The notes under the pieces: generated by a model
Told to the model about the DNA's origin: nothing
Databases searched by the model: none
The model's input: the letters and a program-made list of their open reading frames with translations, nothing else
Program-made: the position numbers and the translations under genes
Assembly (NCBI GenBank): GCA_009694285.1
Contig: SHVK01000007.1
Location: 1 to 64,000 of the forward strand
Direction: 5' to 3'
Length of the DNA stretch: 64,000 nt
DNA from: Candidatus Nanopelagicaceae bacterium
GTDB lineage: Bacteria; Actinomycetota; Actinomycetes; Nanopelagicales; Nanopelagicaceae
Part shown: piece by piece, positions 27,554 to 38,995 of the stretch
Layout: every line of letters begins with the position of its first letter
Numbering within the stretch: the first letter of the stretch is position 1

Positions 27554-28533
27554 GTGAGCCATTATTTCGAGTAGTGGATTTGCAAAAATTTTTTCCACTA
27601 ACTAGCAACAGTATTTTTGTTAGATCAAAAGGCAGCAACAAGGCGGTAAATGGCGTTTCATTTACATTGAATGCTGGAGAGACCCTCGGATTAGTAGGGG
27701 AGTCTGGTTGCGGCAAATCTACTGTTGGCCGCTCGCTCTTGAAATTGTATGAACCTACTGGAGGCGAAATTTATTTTGAAGGTGAGGAGATCTCTAAATT
27801 CTCTCCCCGAAAGATGAAACCTTTCCGAACAAAGATGCAGATGATTTTTCAAGATCCTTACTCCTCTTTAAATCCGCGCCACTCTATTGGGCAGATTATT
27901 GGCGCAAGTTTCAAGATTCATGGGGTAACAGATCCTGGTGCAGGAAAATCAATTAAAACCTCTGTTCAAGATTTAATGGAACGCGTTGGATTAAACCCAG
28001 AGCATTACAACCGATATCCGCATGAGTTTTCAGGAGGTCAGCGCCAGCGAATTGGTATCGCCCGGGCACTTGCATTAAAACCTAAATTTATAGTTGCAGA
28101 TGAGCCAGTATCGGCACTCGATGTTTCGATTCAGGCCCAGGTAATTAATTTGCTAGAGGATTTGCGAGATGATTTTGGACTTTCATACCTATTCATCGCT
28201 CACGATCTTTCAGTTGTACAACATATTTCTGATCGAGTGGCCGTGATGTATCTAGGAAAGATCATGGAGCTTGCTCCAACATCCTCTCTTTATATTGAGC
28301 CACACCATCCATACACAAAAGCCTTGTTGTCAGCGGTTCCAATACCTGACCCAGTATTAGAGCGCGGGCGGGAGCAGATCGTATTGACTGGAGATCTACC
28401 GTCGCCTTCAAATCCACCATCGGGCTGTGTTTTTAACACCAGATGTTGGAAAGTTCAGGATCGCTGCCGTACTGAAGAACCCGCACTTCTTACTGTGGGG
28501 TCATCGCAAGTTGCTTGCCACTTTCCTGAGTAG
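27550..28533 (+). CDS. Oligopeptide ABC transporter ATPase (DppF/OppF type)
   Basis: 327 aa from the ATG in the ATGA overlap ([13 protein letters not shown]). Walker [10 protein letters not shown], signature [15 protein letters not shown], Walker [13 protein letters not shown], and the C-terminal [14 protein letters not shown] motif of OppF proteins. Last gene of the transporter operon, convergent with map. Confidence 0.93.
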   Translation: MSEPLFRVVDLQKFFPLTSNSIFVRSKGSNKAVNGVSFTLNAGETLGLVGESGCGKSTVGRSLLKLYEPTGGEIYFEGEEISKFSPRKMKPFRTKMQMIFQDPYSSLNPRHSIGQIIGASFKIHGVTDPGAGKSIKTSVQDLMERVGLNPEHYNRYPHEFSGGQRQRIGIARALALKPKFIVADEPVSALDVSIQAQVINLLEDLRDDFGLSYLFIAHDLSVVQHISDRVAVMYLGKIMELAPTSSLYIEPHHPYTKALLSAVPIPDPVLERGREQIVLTGDLPSPSNPPSGCVFNTRCWKVQDRCRTEEPALLTVGSSQVACHFPE

Positions 28534-28555
28534 GCCCCGAGTAGTTCCAGCAGGA

Positions 28556-29440
28556 TTAGATAGTTGGCAGAGTAAGGATTTCAGCCCCGGTAGCGGTAAC
28601 TAAAAGAGTGTGTTCAAATTGCGCACTCCGCGAGCCATCGGCTGTCAGTACGGTCCAGCCGTCATCCCACATCTGATTTTGGTAAGTGCCAAGAGTCAAC
28701 ATCGGTTCAATCGTGAAAGTCATACCCTCTTCAATTTGAAATGCGTGGTGTGGGGTGTCGTAATGCGGAATGATCAAATCGGTATGAAAAGCGGTGTTGA
28801 TTCCATGACCGGTGAAATCATGAACAACGCCATAATTAAAACGTTTGGCATATGACTCGATCACCCGTCCGATAACCGAACTTTCTCTTCCTGGTACTAC
28901 TGCGGCGATTGCGCGCGCTAGAGCGGCCTCTGTGCGCTCTACAAGCAGATATGAGGCGTCATCTACCTCATTACTTGCCAAGAAGGTGGCGTTTGTATCT
29001 CCATGCGCTCCAACGCCATCAATAGTGAGATAAGCGGTGATATCAATATTTACGATATCTGTCGGCAAAATTTCCCGAGAGTCCGGAATTCCATGGCAGA
29101 TCACCTCGTTAATTGACGTGCAAAGTGATTTCGGAAAGCCGCGATATCCCAATGTTGAGGGGTAGGCGCCATGGTCACATAAATATTCGTGGCCAATTTT
29201 GTCGAGAAAATCTGTACTTACCCCAGGAAGAATTGACCGACCTACGGTGACCAATGCATTTGCGGCTAACTTGCTGGCAGCTCGCATAACTTCGATTACT
29301 TCGTCATTTGGGATATTTGACCCGGCAAATTTACTTGGGCCAGATTTGCCAACATATTCAGGCCGAATAATTTGTGCCGGGACTTGGCGCAGCGGTGAGA
29401 TCTTTCCGGCTTTTATCCCAATCTCTGTTTTGCCCACCAT
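28556..29440 (-). CDS. map: Methionine aminopeptidase, type I
   Basis: 294 aa. Removes initiator Met from nascent proteins; two-metal pita-bread enzyme. Metal ligands: Asp in NIDITAYL and HGDTNAT, His in GHGINTAFH, Glu in FTIEPML and the late FEHTLLVT. The 40-residue N-terminal extension ([19 protein letters not shown]) is typical of actinobacterial MapB-like forms. Confidence 0.95.
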   Translation of the reverse strand: MVGKTEIGIKAGKISPLRQVPAQIIRPEYVGKSGPSKFAGSNIPNDEVIEVMRAASKLAANALVTVGRSILPGVSTDFLDKIGHEYLCDHGAYPSTLGYRGFPKSLCTSINEVICHGIPDSREILPTDIVNIDITAYLTIDGVGAHGDTNATFLASNEVDDASYLLVERTEAALARAIAAVVPGRESSVIGRVIESYAKRFNYGVVHDFTGHGINTAFHTDLIIPHYDTPHHAFQIEEGMTFTIEPMLTLGTYQNQMWDDGWTVLTADGSRSAQFEHTLLVTATGAEILTLPTI

Positions 29441-29480
29441 TTGGGTGAGTCTACTTTGGCAGCAATAATTTAAAGCAATA

Positions 29481-29516
29481 AAAAAATCCCCACCGCCGAA
29501 GCGATGGGGATTTTTT
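29481..29516 (-). terminator. Intrinsic terminator of the histone-like gene
   Basis: AAAAAATCCCCA (29481-29492) pairs with TGGGGATTTTTT (29505-29516). Read on the minus strand the apex is GC-TTCG-GC, a UUCG tetraloop, followed by a T-run, which matches termination of the gene ending at 29527. Confidence 0.88.
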
Positions 29517-29526
29517 CAATAGATCC

Positions 29527-29826
29527 TTATGCTGCTGGTGCTGCCTTCGCTGCTTTTTTACGGCGACGACGAGGCTTTGCTGCACCGGCTTTCTTAGCGG
29601 CTTTCTTACGACGCTTTGGAGCGGCTTTCTTAGCGGCTTTCTTACGACGCTTTGGAGCGGCTTTCTTAGCGGCTTTCTTACGACGCTTTGGAGCTGCTTT
29701 CTTAGCAGCTTTCTTACGACGCTTTGGAGCTGCTTTCTTAGCAGCTTTCTTACGACGCTTTGGAGCTGCTTTCTTAGCAGCTTTCTTGGTCGTGCGCTTC
29801 TTTGATGTTTTCTTGGCTGCAGCCAC
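29527..29826 (-). CDS. Histone H1-like Lys/Ala-rich DNA-binding protein
   Basis: 99 aa from GTG with AGGAGA upstream. It is almost wholly Lys, Arg, Ala and Pro. Five exact or near-exact 12-residue units AAPKRRKKAAKK make the core, with a KKTSKKRTTKK head and an AAKPRRRRKKAAKAAPAA tail. No HU domain is present, so this is a free-standing analogue of the C-terminal tails of actinobacterial HupB or of eukaryotic H1. It should bind DNA non-specifically and compact it. A strong terminator follows. Function is inferred from composition. Confidence 0.8.
   Translation of the reverse strand: MAAAKKTSKKRTTKKAAKKAAPKRRKKAAKKAAPKRRKKAAKKAAPKRRKKAAKKAAPKRRKKAAKKAAPKRRKKAAKKAGAAKPRRRRKKAAKAAPAA
29605..29784 (-). 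repeat. Five tandem 36-bp coding repeats
   Basis: Units start at 29605, 29641, 29677, 29713 and 29749, each beginning CTTACGACGCTTTGGAGC. They differ only at silent positions, GCGG versus GCTG/GCAG, which split them into two subgroups. Each unit encodes 12 residues, so copy-number change keeps the frame. Confidence 0.9.
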
Positions 29827-29985
29827 GTACTTCTCCTGTCAGCTGGGTTCGATCCGTCACCGAACCTGTTAAGAGAAGGGTTCCACTCTTTTGCAATAAG
29901 TTCCAGCATTTGCGCAAATTATTTTGTGCCGTGTCGCACACCAATATTTTGCAATTTTTGTGCCCTGCCACAAATTTACTTTTCT

Positions 29986-31326
29986 TTACTTTTCTTCCGC
30001 CGAATTTTCTGTTTTCAACGCAGATAATGCTCGTGCTGCCCGGATTTCCCGTTCAGAAACTGCATATGGGTCGGTACGTGCATCATATTTTCGGAATTTC
30101 GGTAAAACCGTACTCAGCGCAGTAACTGATGCGATGCATAACAATCCACCACCAATTACTGCCCCGCGCAATCCAGTAACCGCGGCCATTCCACCGGCGC
30201 GCATCTGTCCGCCGATTGGTCCAACTGCGTAAGAAAGTAATTCAATGCCAGCAAGTCGGCCACGCAACTCATCTGGAATTGTTTGGTTCCAGATAGTTGC
30301 GCGAAAAATAACACTGACATGATCGGCTGCCCCCGAAGCAACTAAACACAATAAAACCCAATAAACATTGTCAAAAATGCCAGCAAGTGCGATTGAAACT
30401 CCCCAAACAAGTGCCGCAAAAATAATAGCTCGACCATGGTGATGCACTTTCAATGTCCATTTACTAGTTACGGTTACTAAAAATGCGCCCACCGTTCCGG
30501 CCGAATACAAGAATCCAAGTGATTGTGGAGAGTGCAATTGATCAGCCCAAAATGGGAACAAAGCAGTAGGCATGGCAAAAAACATCGCGGCCAGGTCGAT
30601 CAGGTAGGTGCCCATCAAATCTTGGCGGCTACTGGCGTATTTGATTCCCTCAAATAGGGCCCCCATTGATGGTGGAGTAGTTTTTTCGCTAGGCGGAATG
30701 CGGGAAACTTGCAGTAAAAGTATCAAGGAGAGTGCGTAGGAGATCACATCAATTGAAAATGCCGGAGTCACACCCCAGATTGAAATGATAATTCCACCTA
30801 GAGCGGGTCCAGCTATTACTGGAATTTGATACCGCAATCCCATAATTGCACTCGCTGCTGGAAGATCTTCGTGCGAAACAATCCGCGGGATTGCCGCGGC
30901 CATGCTCGGGCCACGTAAGCCATTAACTCCAGCAAAAGCCCCGCCAACTACGTAAAGCACCCACAAGCGGGGGTTATCTAATTGCGCATTTATCAGCAAC
31001 ATAATCGATAGAGCCAACGCGCAAGATTCACCAATCAGGATTAACTTCCGTCGATCAACAGAGTCGGCCAGAACTCCACCATATAAACCAAAGACGATGA
31101 GTGGGATTAATTCAGCTGCTCCCATCAAACCAACCGCAACATATGAACCGGTGATCTCTTTTACTTGATACGGCAATGCGACGTAAGTGATCATCGAACC
31201 AAGGCCAGAAACTAGACCGGATGAAAATAAGAGTCGAAAGTCGCGGACTCTGCTAAGCAAAGAGAGATCTAATCCAATCCCTCGTATCCCCCGCAATTTG
31301 GAAAGCCGAGATTTGATTTTACTCAC
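29986..31326 (-). CDS. MFS transporter, EntS-like exporter
   Basis: 446 aa with about twelve hydrophobic segments. DFRLLFSSGLVSGLGSMITY and GVLADSVDRRKL are the typical first-helix and loop 2-3 motifs of the EntS/MFS_3 group, which exports siderophores, macrolides and other small molecules. The C-terminal 50 residues are hydrophilic. No siderophore genes are adjacent. Gap 29827-29985 upstream of the histone-like gene holds its promoter and no other visible gene. Confidence 0.82.
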   Translation of the reverse strand: MSKIKSRLSKLRGIRGIGLDLSLLSRVRDFRLLFSSGLVSGLGSMITYVALPYQVKEITGSYVAVGLMGAAELIPLIVFGLYGGVLADSVDRRKLILIGESCALALSIMLLINAQLDNPRLWVLYVVGGAFAGVNGLRGPSMAAAIPRIVSHEDLPAASAIMGLRYQIPVIAGPALGGIIISIWGVTPAFSIDVISYALSLILLLQVSRIPPSEKTTPPSMGALFEGIKYASSRQDLMGTYLIDLAAMFFAMPTALFPFWADQLHSPQSLGFLYSAGTVGAFLVTVTSKWTLKVHHHGRAIIFAALVWGVSIALAGIFDNVYWVLLCLVASGAADHVSVIFRATIWNQTIPDELRGRLAGIELLSYAVGPIGGQMRAGGMAAVTGLRGAVIGGGLLCIASVTALSTVLPKFRKYDARTDPYAVSEREIRAARALSALKTENSAEEK

Positions 31327-31375
31327 CCGATGATTCTAACTTCATACAAATCAAAATTGGTAAGAGCAGCGTGAA

Positions 31376-32203
31376 TTAGTGGAAACTCTGGCTTTCCTCT
31401 GGAAAGGCGCCACTTGCCACATCTGCCGACCACTCTTTGACTGCATTACTCATTTCCTCGCGTAAGTTTCGATAAGCCTTTGCCAATTTCGGGGGCTTTG
31501 CCGTCAAGCCCATCAGATCACTCCACACTAAGACTTGGGCATCGCAATCTTTTCCGGCACCAATTCCAATTGTTGGGATTTCTAAAGCGGCGGTAATTTC
31601 AGCAGCTAATTCTGCTGGGACTAATTCGAGAACTAATGCAAAAACTCCAGCATCTTGTAATGCAAGGGCATCTGCAATTATTGCGGCACCATTTTCACCA
31701 CGACCCTGTACTCGATAGCCACCTAATGTGTGAATCGATTGTGGTGTTAATCCAAGATGTCCCATGGCTGGGATTCCGGCTTTAATCAACGCTTTTATTT
31801 GTGGTGTGACTTTTGCTCCACCTTCAATTTTTACAGCTTGCACACCAGCTTCTTTGAAAAAGCGGATAGAAGTTTGCAAAGCTTGCTCAGGAGATTGTTC
31901 AAAGGAACCAAATGGAAGATCAGCAACCACAAGTGCCCGCTTTGTTGCACTAACTACAGCCCGTGCCAATGGAATCATTTCATCCACTGTTACTGAAATT
32001 GTATTTTCTCCACCTAAAAAATTATTACCGGCACTATCGCCAACTAGCAATACCGGAATTCCAGCTTGCTCAAATATTTCAGCAGTTAGTTGTTCATAAG
32101 AAGTGAGCATCGCCCACTTGCCTTGACCTTTTGATTTTGTGATATCTAAAGTCGTAATGCGCCGATGAATGGCACCACCATAAATCGCGTTAACCGGTTC
32201 CAT
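31376..32203 (-). CDS. panB: 3-methyl-2-oxobutanoate hydroxymethyltransferase PanB
   Basis: 275 aa. First step of pantothenate synthesis: methylene-THF plus 2-oxoisovalerate gives ketopantoate. Motifs: MLTSYEQLTAEIF, LLVGDSAGN (Mg Asp), VVADLPFGSFE, VKIEGG (catalytic-site Glu), GHLGLTPQS and the late GIGAGKDCDAQVLVWSDL. ATG overlaps no neighbour; divergent with nadE, and the 145-bp gap holds both promoters (TATATATA near 32321 for nadE). Confidence 0.96.
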   Translation of the reverse strand: MEPVNAIYGGAIHRRITTLDITKSKGQGKWAMLTSYEQLTAEIFEQAGIPVLLVGDSAGNNFLGGENTISVTVDEMIPLARAVVSATKRALVVADLPFGSFEQSPEQALQTSIRFFKEAGVQAVKIEGGAKVTPQIKALIKAGIPAMGHLGLTPQSIHTLGGYRVQGRGENGAAIIADALALQDAGVFALVLELVPAELAAEITAALEIPTIGIGAGKDCDAQVLVWSDLMGLTAKPPKLAKAYRNLREEMSNAVKEWSADVASGAFPEESQSFH

Positions 32204-32348
32204 TTTTCTCCCCTCAAGGCCACGTGGGTCCCTGGGTCAGTTTTGAAGGTAACAACTGCAATCCTCTCACTTCGGCGGGCAGTTGGCACACAGCCAAAAT
32301 CCCCGCCTCAAATCAGCACCATATATATAGGGACAGTAGGCTGTATTT

Positions 32349-34127
32349 ATGAGCGCTTCAGCTGATGCCGGCCAGATACCAGTCCAGCCGGGCCCCACAG
32401 TTAACCCGTCTGCTCAATTACGGCTCGCCCTTGCTCAGGTAAATCCCACTTTGGGCGCGATTGATGACAATTGCGAATTGATCCTGAAGTACGTAAAACA
32501 TGGCGCGACAGGCGGAGCACATATTGTCGTTTTCCCAGAGATGGTGGTTACCGGATATCCGGTTGAAGATTTAGCGCTTCGCTCTGCTTTTAGATTAGCT
32601 AGCCGAACCGCAGTTGCCCAATTAGCAACTCAATTATCTCTTTCGGGTTTGGGGGAGATAGTCGTAGTTGTTGGTTACTTAGATCAGATTGATGGCGCAC
32701 TTGATCGACTTGGGACTCCAGTTGGCGCACCACAGAATGCGCTCGCCGTAATTTATCGAAATCAAGTTGTCGCAACTTACGCAAAACGCCATCTTCCAAA
32801 TTACGGCGTATTTGATGAGTTTAGAAATTTCATTCCTGGTGCAAAATCTTTAGTTGTACGAGTGCATGGAATAGATCTGGCTTTTGCGATCTGTGAAGAT
32901 ATTTGGCAAGACGGTGGATTGATGCCCGAGATCGCAGCGCGCACCCCAGGTGCGTTGGTTGTTATAAATGGCAGTCCATTTGAAAAAGAAAAAGATGATG
33001 TACGTCTTAATTTAATTTCACGTAGAGCTCGCGAAATTGGGGCACCAGTTGCATATGTAAATCTGGTCGGCGGTCAAGATGAACTGGTTTTTGATGGAGA
33101 TAGTGTTGTGGTGAATCAACGTGGTGAAACAATGGCAAGAGCGCCACAATTTTCTGAAGGCTTACTACTAATAGATATGCAGAGTAAATCTCATTCATCT
33201 GTCCCAGATGTGGTAATAAGTGAACAGATACTTGCCCCTTATCCGCCAAATTCAGCAGGTATCGCGCCTTCATTAGACCGCGAAGCTGAGATCTGGGGCG
33301 CACTAGTTACTGGATTGCGTGATTACGTTGAAAAAGGAAAATTCAAATCGGTAATTCTCGGAGTATCAGGTGGAATCGATTCTGCTCTGGTAACTGCTAT
33401 TGCTGTTGATGCAATTGGTGCTGATCGAGTCCATGGCGTCGCATTGCCTAGTAAATACTCATCTGATCACTCACTTAATGATGCGCAAGAACTAGCAACA
33501 AATACTGGAATTCATTTTAGAGTGGTGCCAATACAAACCATGGTGGATAGCTATTTGGAGTTGCTGCACTTCACTGGAGTTGCTGAAGAAAATCTACAAG
33601 CCCGGGTTCGCGGTACAACTTTGATGGGAATTTCAAATCAAGAAGGACATTTAGTTTTAGCAACCGGAAACAAAAGCGAACTTGCAGTCGGGTACTCCAC
33701 AATTTATGGAGATGCTGTCGGGGGATATGCGCCGATAAAAGATCTTTGGAAATCATTAGTTTGGGAGTTGGCGCGGTGGCGAAATAAAGTCGCGATCAGC
33801 AATGGACAAACTCCGCCGATTCCAATCCGTTCTATTGAGAAAGAACCAAGCGCTGAATTACGTCCTGATCAAAAAGATACTGATTCACTCGGTGATTATT
33901 TAACTCTCGATCAAATTTTAAATCGATATGTCACCCAAGATCAGAGTGTGCAAGAGATTGTTTCGGCTGGATTTGATCAGGCAGTGGTGAATCGGGTAGT
34001 TGGAATGGTTGATGCGGCTGAGTACAAACGTCGCCAATACCCACCTGGCACCAAGATCAGCACCCGAGCATTTGGAAAGGATCGTCGCTTGCCGATCATC
34101 TCGGCTTGGGGCCGGCAAGCTAAATAG
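32349..34127 (+). CDS. nadE: Glutamine-dependent NAD+ synthetase NadE
   Basis: 592 aa. N-terminal nitrilase-type amidase releases ammonia from glutamine: Glu in FPEMVVTGYP, Lys in AKRHLPNYG, Cys in FAICEDIW. The C-terminal synthetase has the P-loop LGVSGGIDSALV near residue 340 and ATGNKSELAVGYSTIYGD. It amidates nicotinic acid adenine dinucleotide. The length matches two-domain family members. It faces panB across a shared promoter region, both serving cofactor synthesis. Confidence 0.96.
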   Translation: MSASADAGQIPVQPGPTVNPSAQLRLALAQVNPTLGAIDDNCELILKYVKHGATGGAHIVVFPEMVVTGYPVEDLALRSAFRLASRTAVAQLATQLSLSGLGEIVVVVGYLDQIDGALDRLGTPVGAPQNALAVIYRNQVVATYAKRHLPNYGVFDEFRNFIPGAKSLVVRVHGIDLAFAICEDIWQDGGLMPEIAARTPGALVVINGSPFEKEKDDVRLNLISRRAREIGAPVAYVNLVGGQDELVFDGDSVVVNQRGETMARAPQFSEGLLLIDMQSKSHSSVPDVVISEQILAPYPPNSAGIAPSLDREAEIWGALVTGLRDYVEKGKFKSVILGVSGGIDSALVTAIAVDAIGADRVHGVALPSKYSSDHSLNDAQELATNTGIHFRVVPIQTMVDSYLELLHFTGVAEENLQARVRGTTLMGISNQEGHLVLATGNKSELAVGYSTIYGDAVGGYAPIKDLWKSLVWELARWRNKVAISNGQTPPIPIRSIEKEPSAELRPDQKDTDSLGDYLTLDQILNRYVTQDQSVQEIVSAGFDQAVVNRVVGMVDAAEYKRRQYPPGTKISTRAFGKDRRLPIISAWGRQAK

Positions 34128-34198
34128 CCTCAAAAAGGGCAATCTTGAGTAGTAATTTTGTTAACACAGCCGAAACGCACAAGAGGCAGGATTAAGGG

Positions 34199-35581
34199 AT
34201 GAGCCAGTTGAGCAGTAATCCAAATAATCCAAATAATCCGGTGGCGCAAAATGCCCGCCAAAAAGAGTTTGTGCTGCGCACGCTTGAAGAGCGCGGAATT
34301 CGTTTTGTCAGGCTTTGGTTTACCGATGTGCTTGGATTCCTAAAATCTGTTGCAGTTGCTCCGGCTGAATTAGAAAATGCATTTGATGAAGGCATTGGTT
34401 TTGATGGTTCAGCAATTCAAGGTTTTGCGCGAAGCCAAGAATCTGACATGTTGGTGATGCCAGACCCAAGTACTTTTACAATTTTACCTTGGCGCACTGA
34501 AGCACCAGGTGCCGCACGGATGTTTTGCGACATCATCATGCCTGATGGAGCACCATCGCCTGCGGATCCGCGTAACGTATTAAAGAGAACATTAAATCGT
34601 GCTGCAAAGATGGGTTACAGTTTTTATACGCACCCTGAGATTGAATTTTTCTTGTTTAAAGAAGAGCCTAAAAAAGGTGAAGCACCGCAACCTGTTGATT
34701 CGGCTGGATATTTTGATCACACACCAAGTGTTGTTGGAAATGATTTTAGGCGCCAAGCCATCACATTGCTTGAAGCAATGGGAATTAGCGTTGAGTTCAG
34801 TCATCATGAGGGAGCACCAGGACAACAAGAAATAGATTTGCGTTATGCAGATGCACTTAGCACAGCAGATAACATCATGACATTTAGATTAGTTGTAAAA
34901 GAAGTTGCCCTTGATCAAGGTTTCTATGCATCATTTATGCCAAAACCATTTACTGATCATCCCGGTTCTGGAATGCATACTCATCTTTCACTTTTTGAAG
35001 GTGAGCGAAATGTTTTTTATGAAGAAGGAGTACCACTTCAACTTTCACAAGAGGGAAGATCTTTTATCGCCGGACTTTTGAAGCATGCACCTGAGTATTC
35101 TGCGATCACAAATCAATGGGTTAACTCTTATAAGAGATTACATGGTGGCGGAGAAGCTCCATCTCATATCTCATGGGGATATAACAATCGAAGTTCATTA
35201 GTTCGGATACCGATGTACAAACCAAATAAATCTAACTCAACTCGAATTGAATTGAGATCACCAGATTCAGCCTGTAATCCATATTTGACATTCGCTGTAA
35301 TATTGGCGGCTGGCTTAAAAGGAATCGAAGGTAAGTATCAGTTACAAGATCCAGCTGGAATTGATTTAACTTCTGCCGAAGAGGTGGCTGCTGCCGGACT
35401 GGCTTCACTTCCACGGGATTTAAATGGAGCGATTGATGCCATGGCGCAGAGCGAATTAGTGCGCGAAACCTTGGGTGAGCATGTCTTTGAGTATGTACTT
35501 CGAAATAAACGCGCGGAGTGGGCTGAGTACCAACGCCAAGTCAGCGTTTACGAACTTGATCGTTATTTGCCACTTCTCTAG
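34199..35581 (+). CDS. glnA: Glutamine synthetase, GSI-alpha (GlnA2) type
   Basis: 460 aa. Makes glutamine from glutamate and ammonia with ATP. Seen: FTDVLGFLKSVAV, GFDGSAIQGFAR, HPEIEFFLF (metal Glu), GMHTHLSLF, NSYKRLHGGGEAP and ELRSPDSACNPYL. The short form and the C-terminal sequence lack the Tyr adenylylation segment NLYDLP of the beta type, so covalent regulation is not expected. An Asn-rich N terminus (SSNPNNPNNPV) precedes the conserved domain. The leuA promoter lies over its 3' end. Confidence 0.93.
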   Translation: MSQLSSNPNNPNNPVAQNARQKEFVLRTLEERGIRFVRLWFTDVLGFLKSVAVAPAELENAFDEGIGFDGSAIQGFARSQESDMLVMPDPSTFTILPWRTEAPGAARMFCDIIMPDGAPSPADPRNVLKRTLNRAAKMGYSFYTHPEIEFFLFKEEPKKGEAPQPVDSAGYFDHTPSVVGNDFRRQAITLLEAMGISVEFSHHEGAPGQQEIDLRYADALSTADNIMTFRLVVKEVALDQGFYASFMPKPFTDHPGSGMHTHLSLFEGERNVFYEEGVPLQLSQEGRSFIAGLLKHAPEYSAITNQWVNSYKRLHGGGEAPSHISWGYNNRSSLVRIPMYKPNKSNSTRIELRSPDSACNPYLTFAVILAAGLKGIEGKYQLQDPAGIDLTSAEEVAAAGLASLPRDLNGAIDAMAQSELVRETLGEHVFEYVLRNKRAEWAEYQRQVSVYELDRYLPLL

Positions 35582-35602
35582 CCCCTGCCTTACCCTTATG
35601 AC
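35567..35602 (+). promoter_or_regulatory. Predicted leuA promoter, leaderless start
   Basis: TTGCCA (35567-35572), an 18-bp spacer and TACCCT (35591-35596) overlap the last codons of glnA. The expected transcription start is the A of the leader-peptide ATG at 35603. Confidence 0.55.
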
Positions 35603-35653
35603 ATGACACGTCGCAGCGCACTACTCCTTGCCTGCCGTGGCGGGGCCAAGTAA
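35603..35653 (+). CDS. leuA leader peptide (leucine attenuator)
   Basis: 16 codons: MTRRSALLLACRGGAK. Three successive different Leu codons (CTA CTC CTT) and the CRGG ending match the type of short leader found upstream of leuA in actinobacteria. Ribosome stalling at the Leu codons when leucine is scarce would alter folding of the following RNA, which contains CCGG...CCGG and CCCTGTCACGGG complementary segments. No ribosome site; the promoter places the transcript start at its ATG. The gene is too short for routine gene callers. Confidence 0.75.
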   Translation: MTRRSALLLACRGGAK

Positions 35654-37459
<1,806 letters not shown>

Positions 37460-37489
37460 TTCTCACTCAGAGGTACTACCGTTCTACTT

Positions 37490-38221
37490 ATGGGTCTTTA
37501 CCGAGATGAAGCGGTCGTAATTCGCACGCAACGTCTTGGTGAAGCCGATCGCATAATTACCTTGTTAACGCGCGAGAGCGGCCGTATTAGAGCCGTTGCC
37601 AAGGGAGTCCGGCGCACTAAATCTAAATTTGGTGCACGCCTCGAGCCAGGAAGTTACTTAGATATCCAGCTTTACACGGGAAAAACTTTTGACATCGTCA
37701 CCGAAGTCTCTTCTCGTGAAAATTTTGGCGATGTCCTTTCGGCCGATTATCAAAAGTGGACTATTGCTTCAGCAATTTTGGAAACAGCAGAGAGATTTAC
37801 TCTCAATGAGCACGAACCTTCTTTACAACAATTTTTATTGGTCATCGGAGCCCTTCGTTCACTTGCAAATAGTGAACATGAACCATCTTTAATTCTTGAC
37901 GCATTTTTACTCCGCTCCCTTTCAGTGGGTGGATACGCACCTTCACTTGAAGATTGCTCGGTATGTGAAGCTACTGGCCCACATCGCTTCTTCTCACTCT
38001 CTGGCGGTGGAAGTATTTGCCCAAATTGTCGAACATCAGGATCCGCAACTGTTACTGCACCTACTCTTGAATTAATGGGCGCACTCTTATCTGGCCAGTG
38101 GGAAGTTGCCGAAAGCAGTGATCCACGCAGCAGGCGAGAAGCAAGTGGAGTTATCGTGGCATATTTGCAGTATCACTTAGAGCGTTCGCTACGTTCGCTT
38201 CCATTGGTAGAGCGCGCATGA
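37490..38221 (+). CDS. recO: DNA repair protein RecO
   Basis: 243 aa. N-terminal OB fold (YRDEAVVIRTQRLGEADRI, AKGVRRTKSKFG), helical middle, and a zinc-binding CSVCEATG...ICPNC segment near residues 161-183. RecO loads RecA with RecR at gaps and anneals single strands. It overlaps uppS by four bases (ATGA), the standard actinobacterial pair. Confidence 0.93.
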   Translation: MGLYRDEAVVIRTQRLGEADRIITLLTRESGRIRAVAKGVRRTKSKFGARLEPGSYLDIQLYTGKTFDIVTEVSSRENFGDVLSADYQKWTIASAILETAERFTLNEHEPSLQQFLLVIGALRSLANSEHEPSLILDAFLLRSLSVGGYAPSLEDCSVCEATGPHRFFSLSGGGSICPNCRTSGSATVTAPTLELMGALLSGQWEVAESSDPRSRREASGVIVAYLQYHLERSLRSLPLVERA

Positions 38222-38964
38222 GAAAACCAACACCACATCCAAGCGGCGCAAAACCTCCCAAACTTTCTAAAACATTAATACCAAATCATGTTGCTGTTGT
38301 GATGGATGGAAATGGAAGATGGGCAAAGCAAAGAGGATTGCCGCGGACTGCCGGCCATGAGGCAGGCGAGGTGGCTTTGTTTGATTTAGTCGAAGGTGCA
38401 ATAGAGATTGGTGTTAAAGAGATTAGCGCTTTTGCTTTTTCAACTGAAAATTGGAAACGGTCACCTGATGAGGTCAAGTTTTTGATGGGATTCAATCGAG
38501 ATGTAATCCGCCGTCGCCTAGATGACATGCATGATCTAGGTGTTCGCGTTAGGTGGGCCGGTCGAGATCGCAAGTTATGGAAAAGCGTTATTGATGAGTT
38601 AGAACAGGCTGAAAAACTCACTGCAAAAAATAAAGTGCTTACCTTGAATATGTGTGTTAACTATGGTGGAAGAGCTGAAATTATTGATGCAGCAATTGAA
38701 TTAGGTAAAGATATTAAGGGCAAAAAAATAGATCCAGATAAAGTAAATGAAAAAACTCTCAGCAAGTATTTAGATGTTCCGACAGATGTAGATCTATTTT
38801 TAAGATCTTCAGGTGAAGAACGCATCAGTAATTTTATGTTGTGGCAAAGCGCTTATGCGGAATTGGTATTTTTAGATGTACTTTGGCCAGATGTTGATCG
38901 ACGTACACTTTGGAATGCGATTGAGATTTATGCTAAGCGAGATCGAAGATTTGGAAAGGCATAG
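38218..38964 (+). CDS. uppS: Isoprenyl transferase (UPP synthase)
   Basis: 248 aa. Cis-prenyltransferase making the polyprenyl diphosphate carrier for cell-wall precursors. VAVVMDGNGRWAKQRG holds the Mg Asp and substrate residues; FAFSTENWKR, and DLFLRSSGEERISNFMLWQ near the C terminus are family signatures. The usual TGGE reads SSGE here. Cytoplasmic, membrane-associated. Translationally coupled to recO. Confidence 0.95.
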   Translation: MRKPTPHPSGAKPPKLSKTLIPNHVAVVMDGNGRWAKQRGLPRTAGHEAGEVALFDLVEGAIEIGVKEISAFAFSTENWKRSPDEVKFLMGFNRDVIRRRLDDMHDLGVRVRWAGRDRKLWKSVIDELEQAEKLTAKNKVLTLNMCVNYGGRAEIIDAAIELGKDIKGKKIDPDKVNEKTLSKYLDVPTDVDLFLRSSGEERISNFMLWQSAYAELVFLDVLWPDVDRRTLWNAIEIYAKRDRRFGKA

Positions 38965-38995
38965 CTAATCCCCATCAAAGAGTTAGCCTAAATTT

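Noticed and set aside
29605-29784. Repeats with 36-bp period resembling a CRISPR array
   Set aside because: Units are directly adjacent with no spacers and lie inside a coding frame; no cas genes nearby.
29504-29872. Long Ala/Phe-rich plus-strand frame opposite the histone-like gene
   Set aside because: It is the antisense shadow of the 36-bp repeats; the minus frame has the ribosome site, Lys-rich logic and matching terminator.
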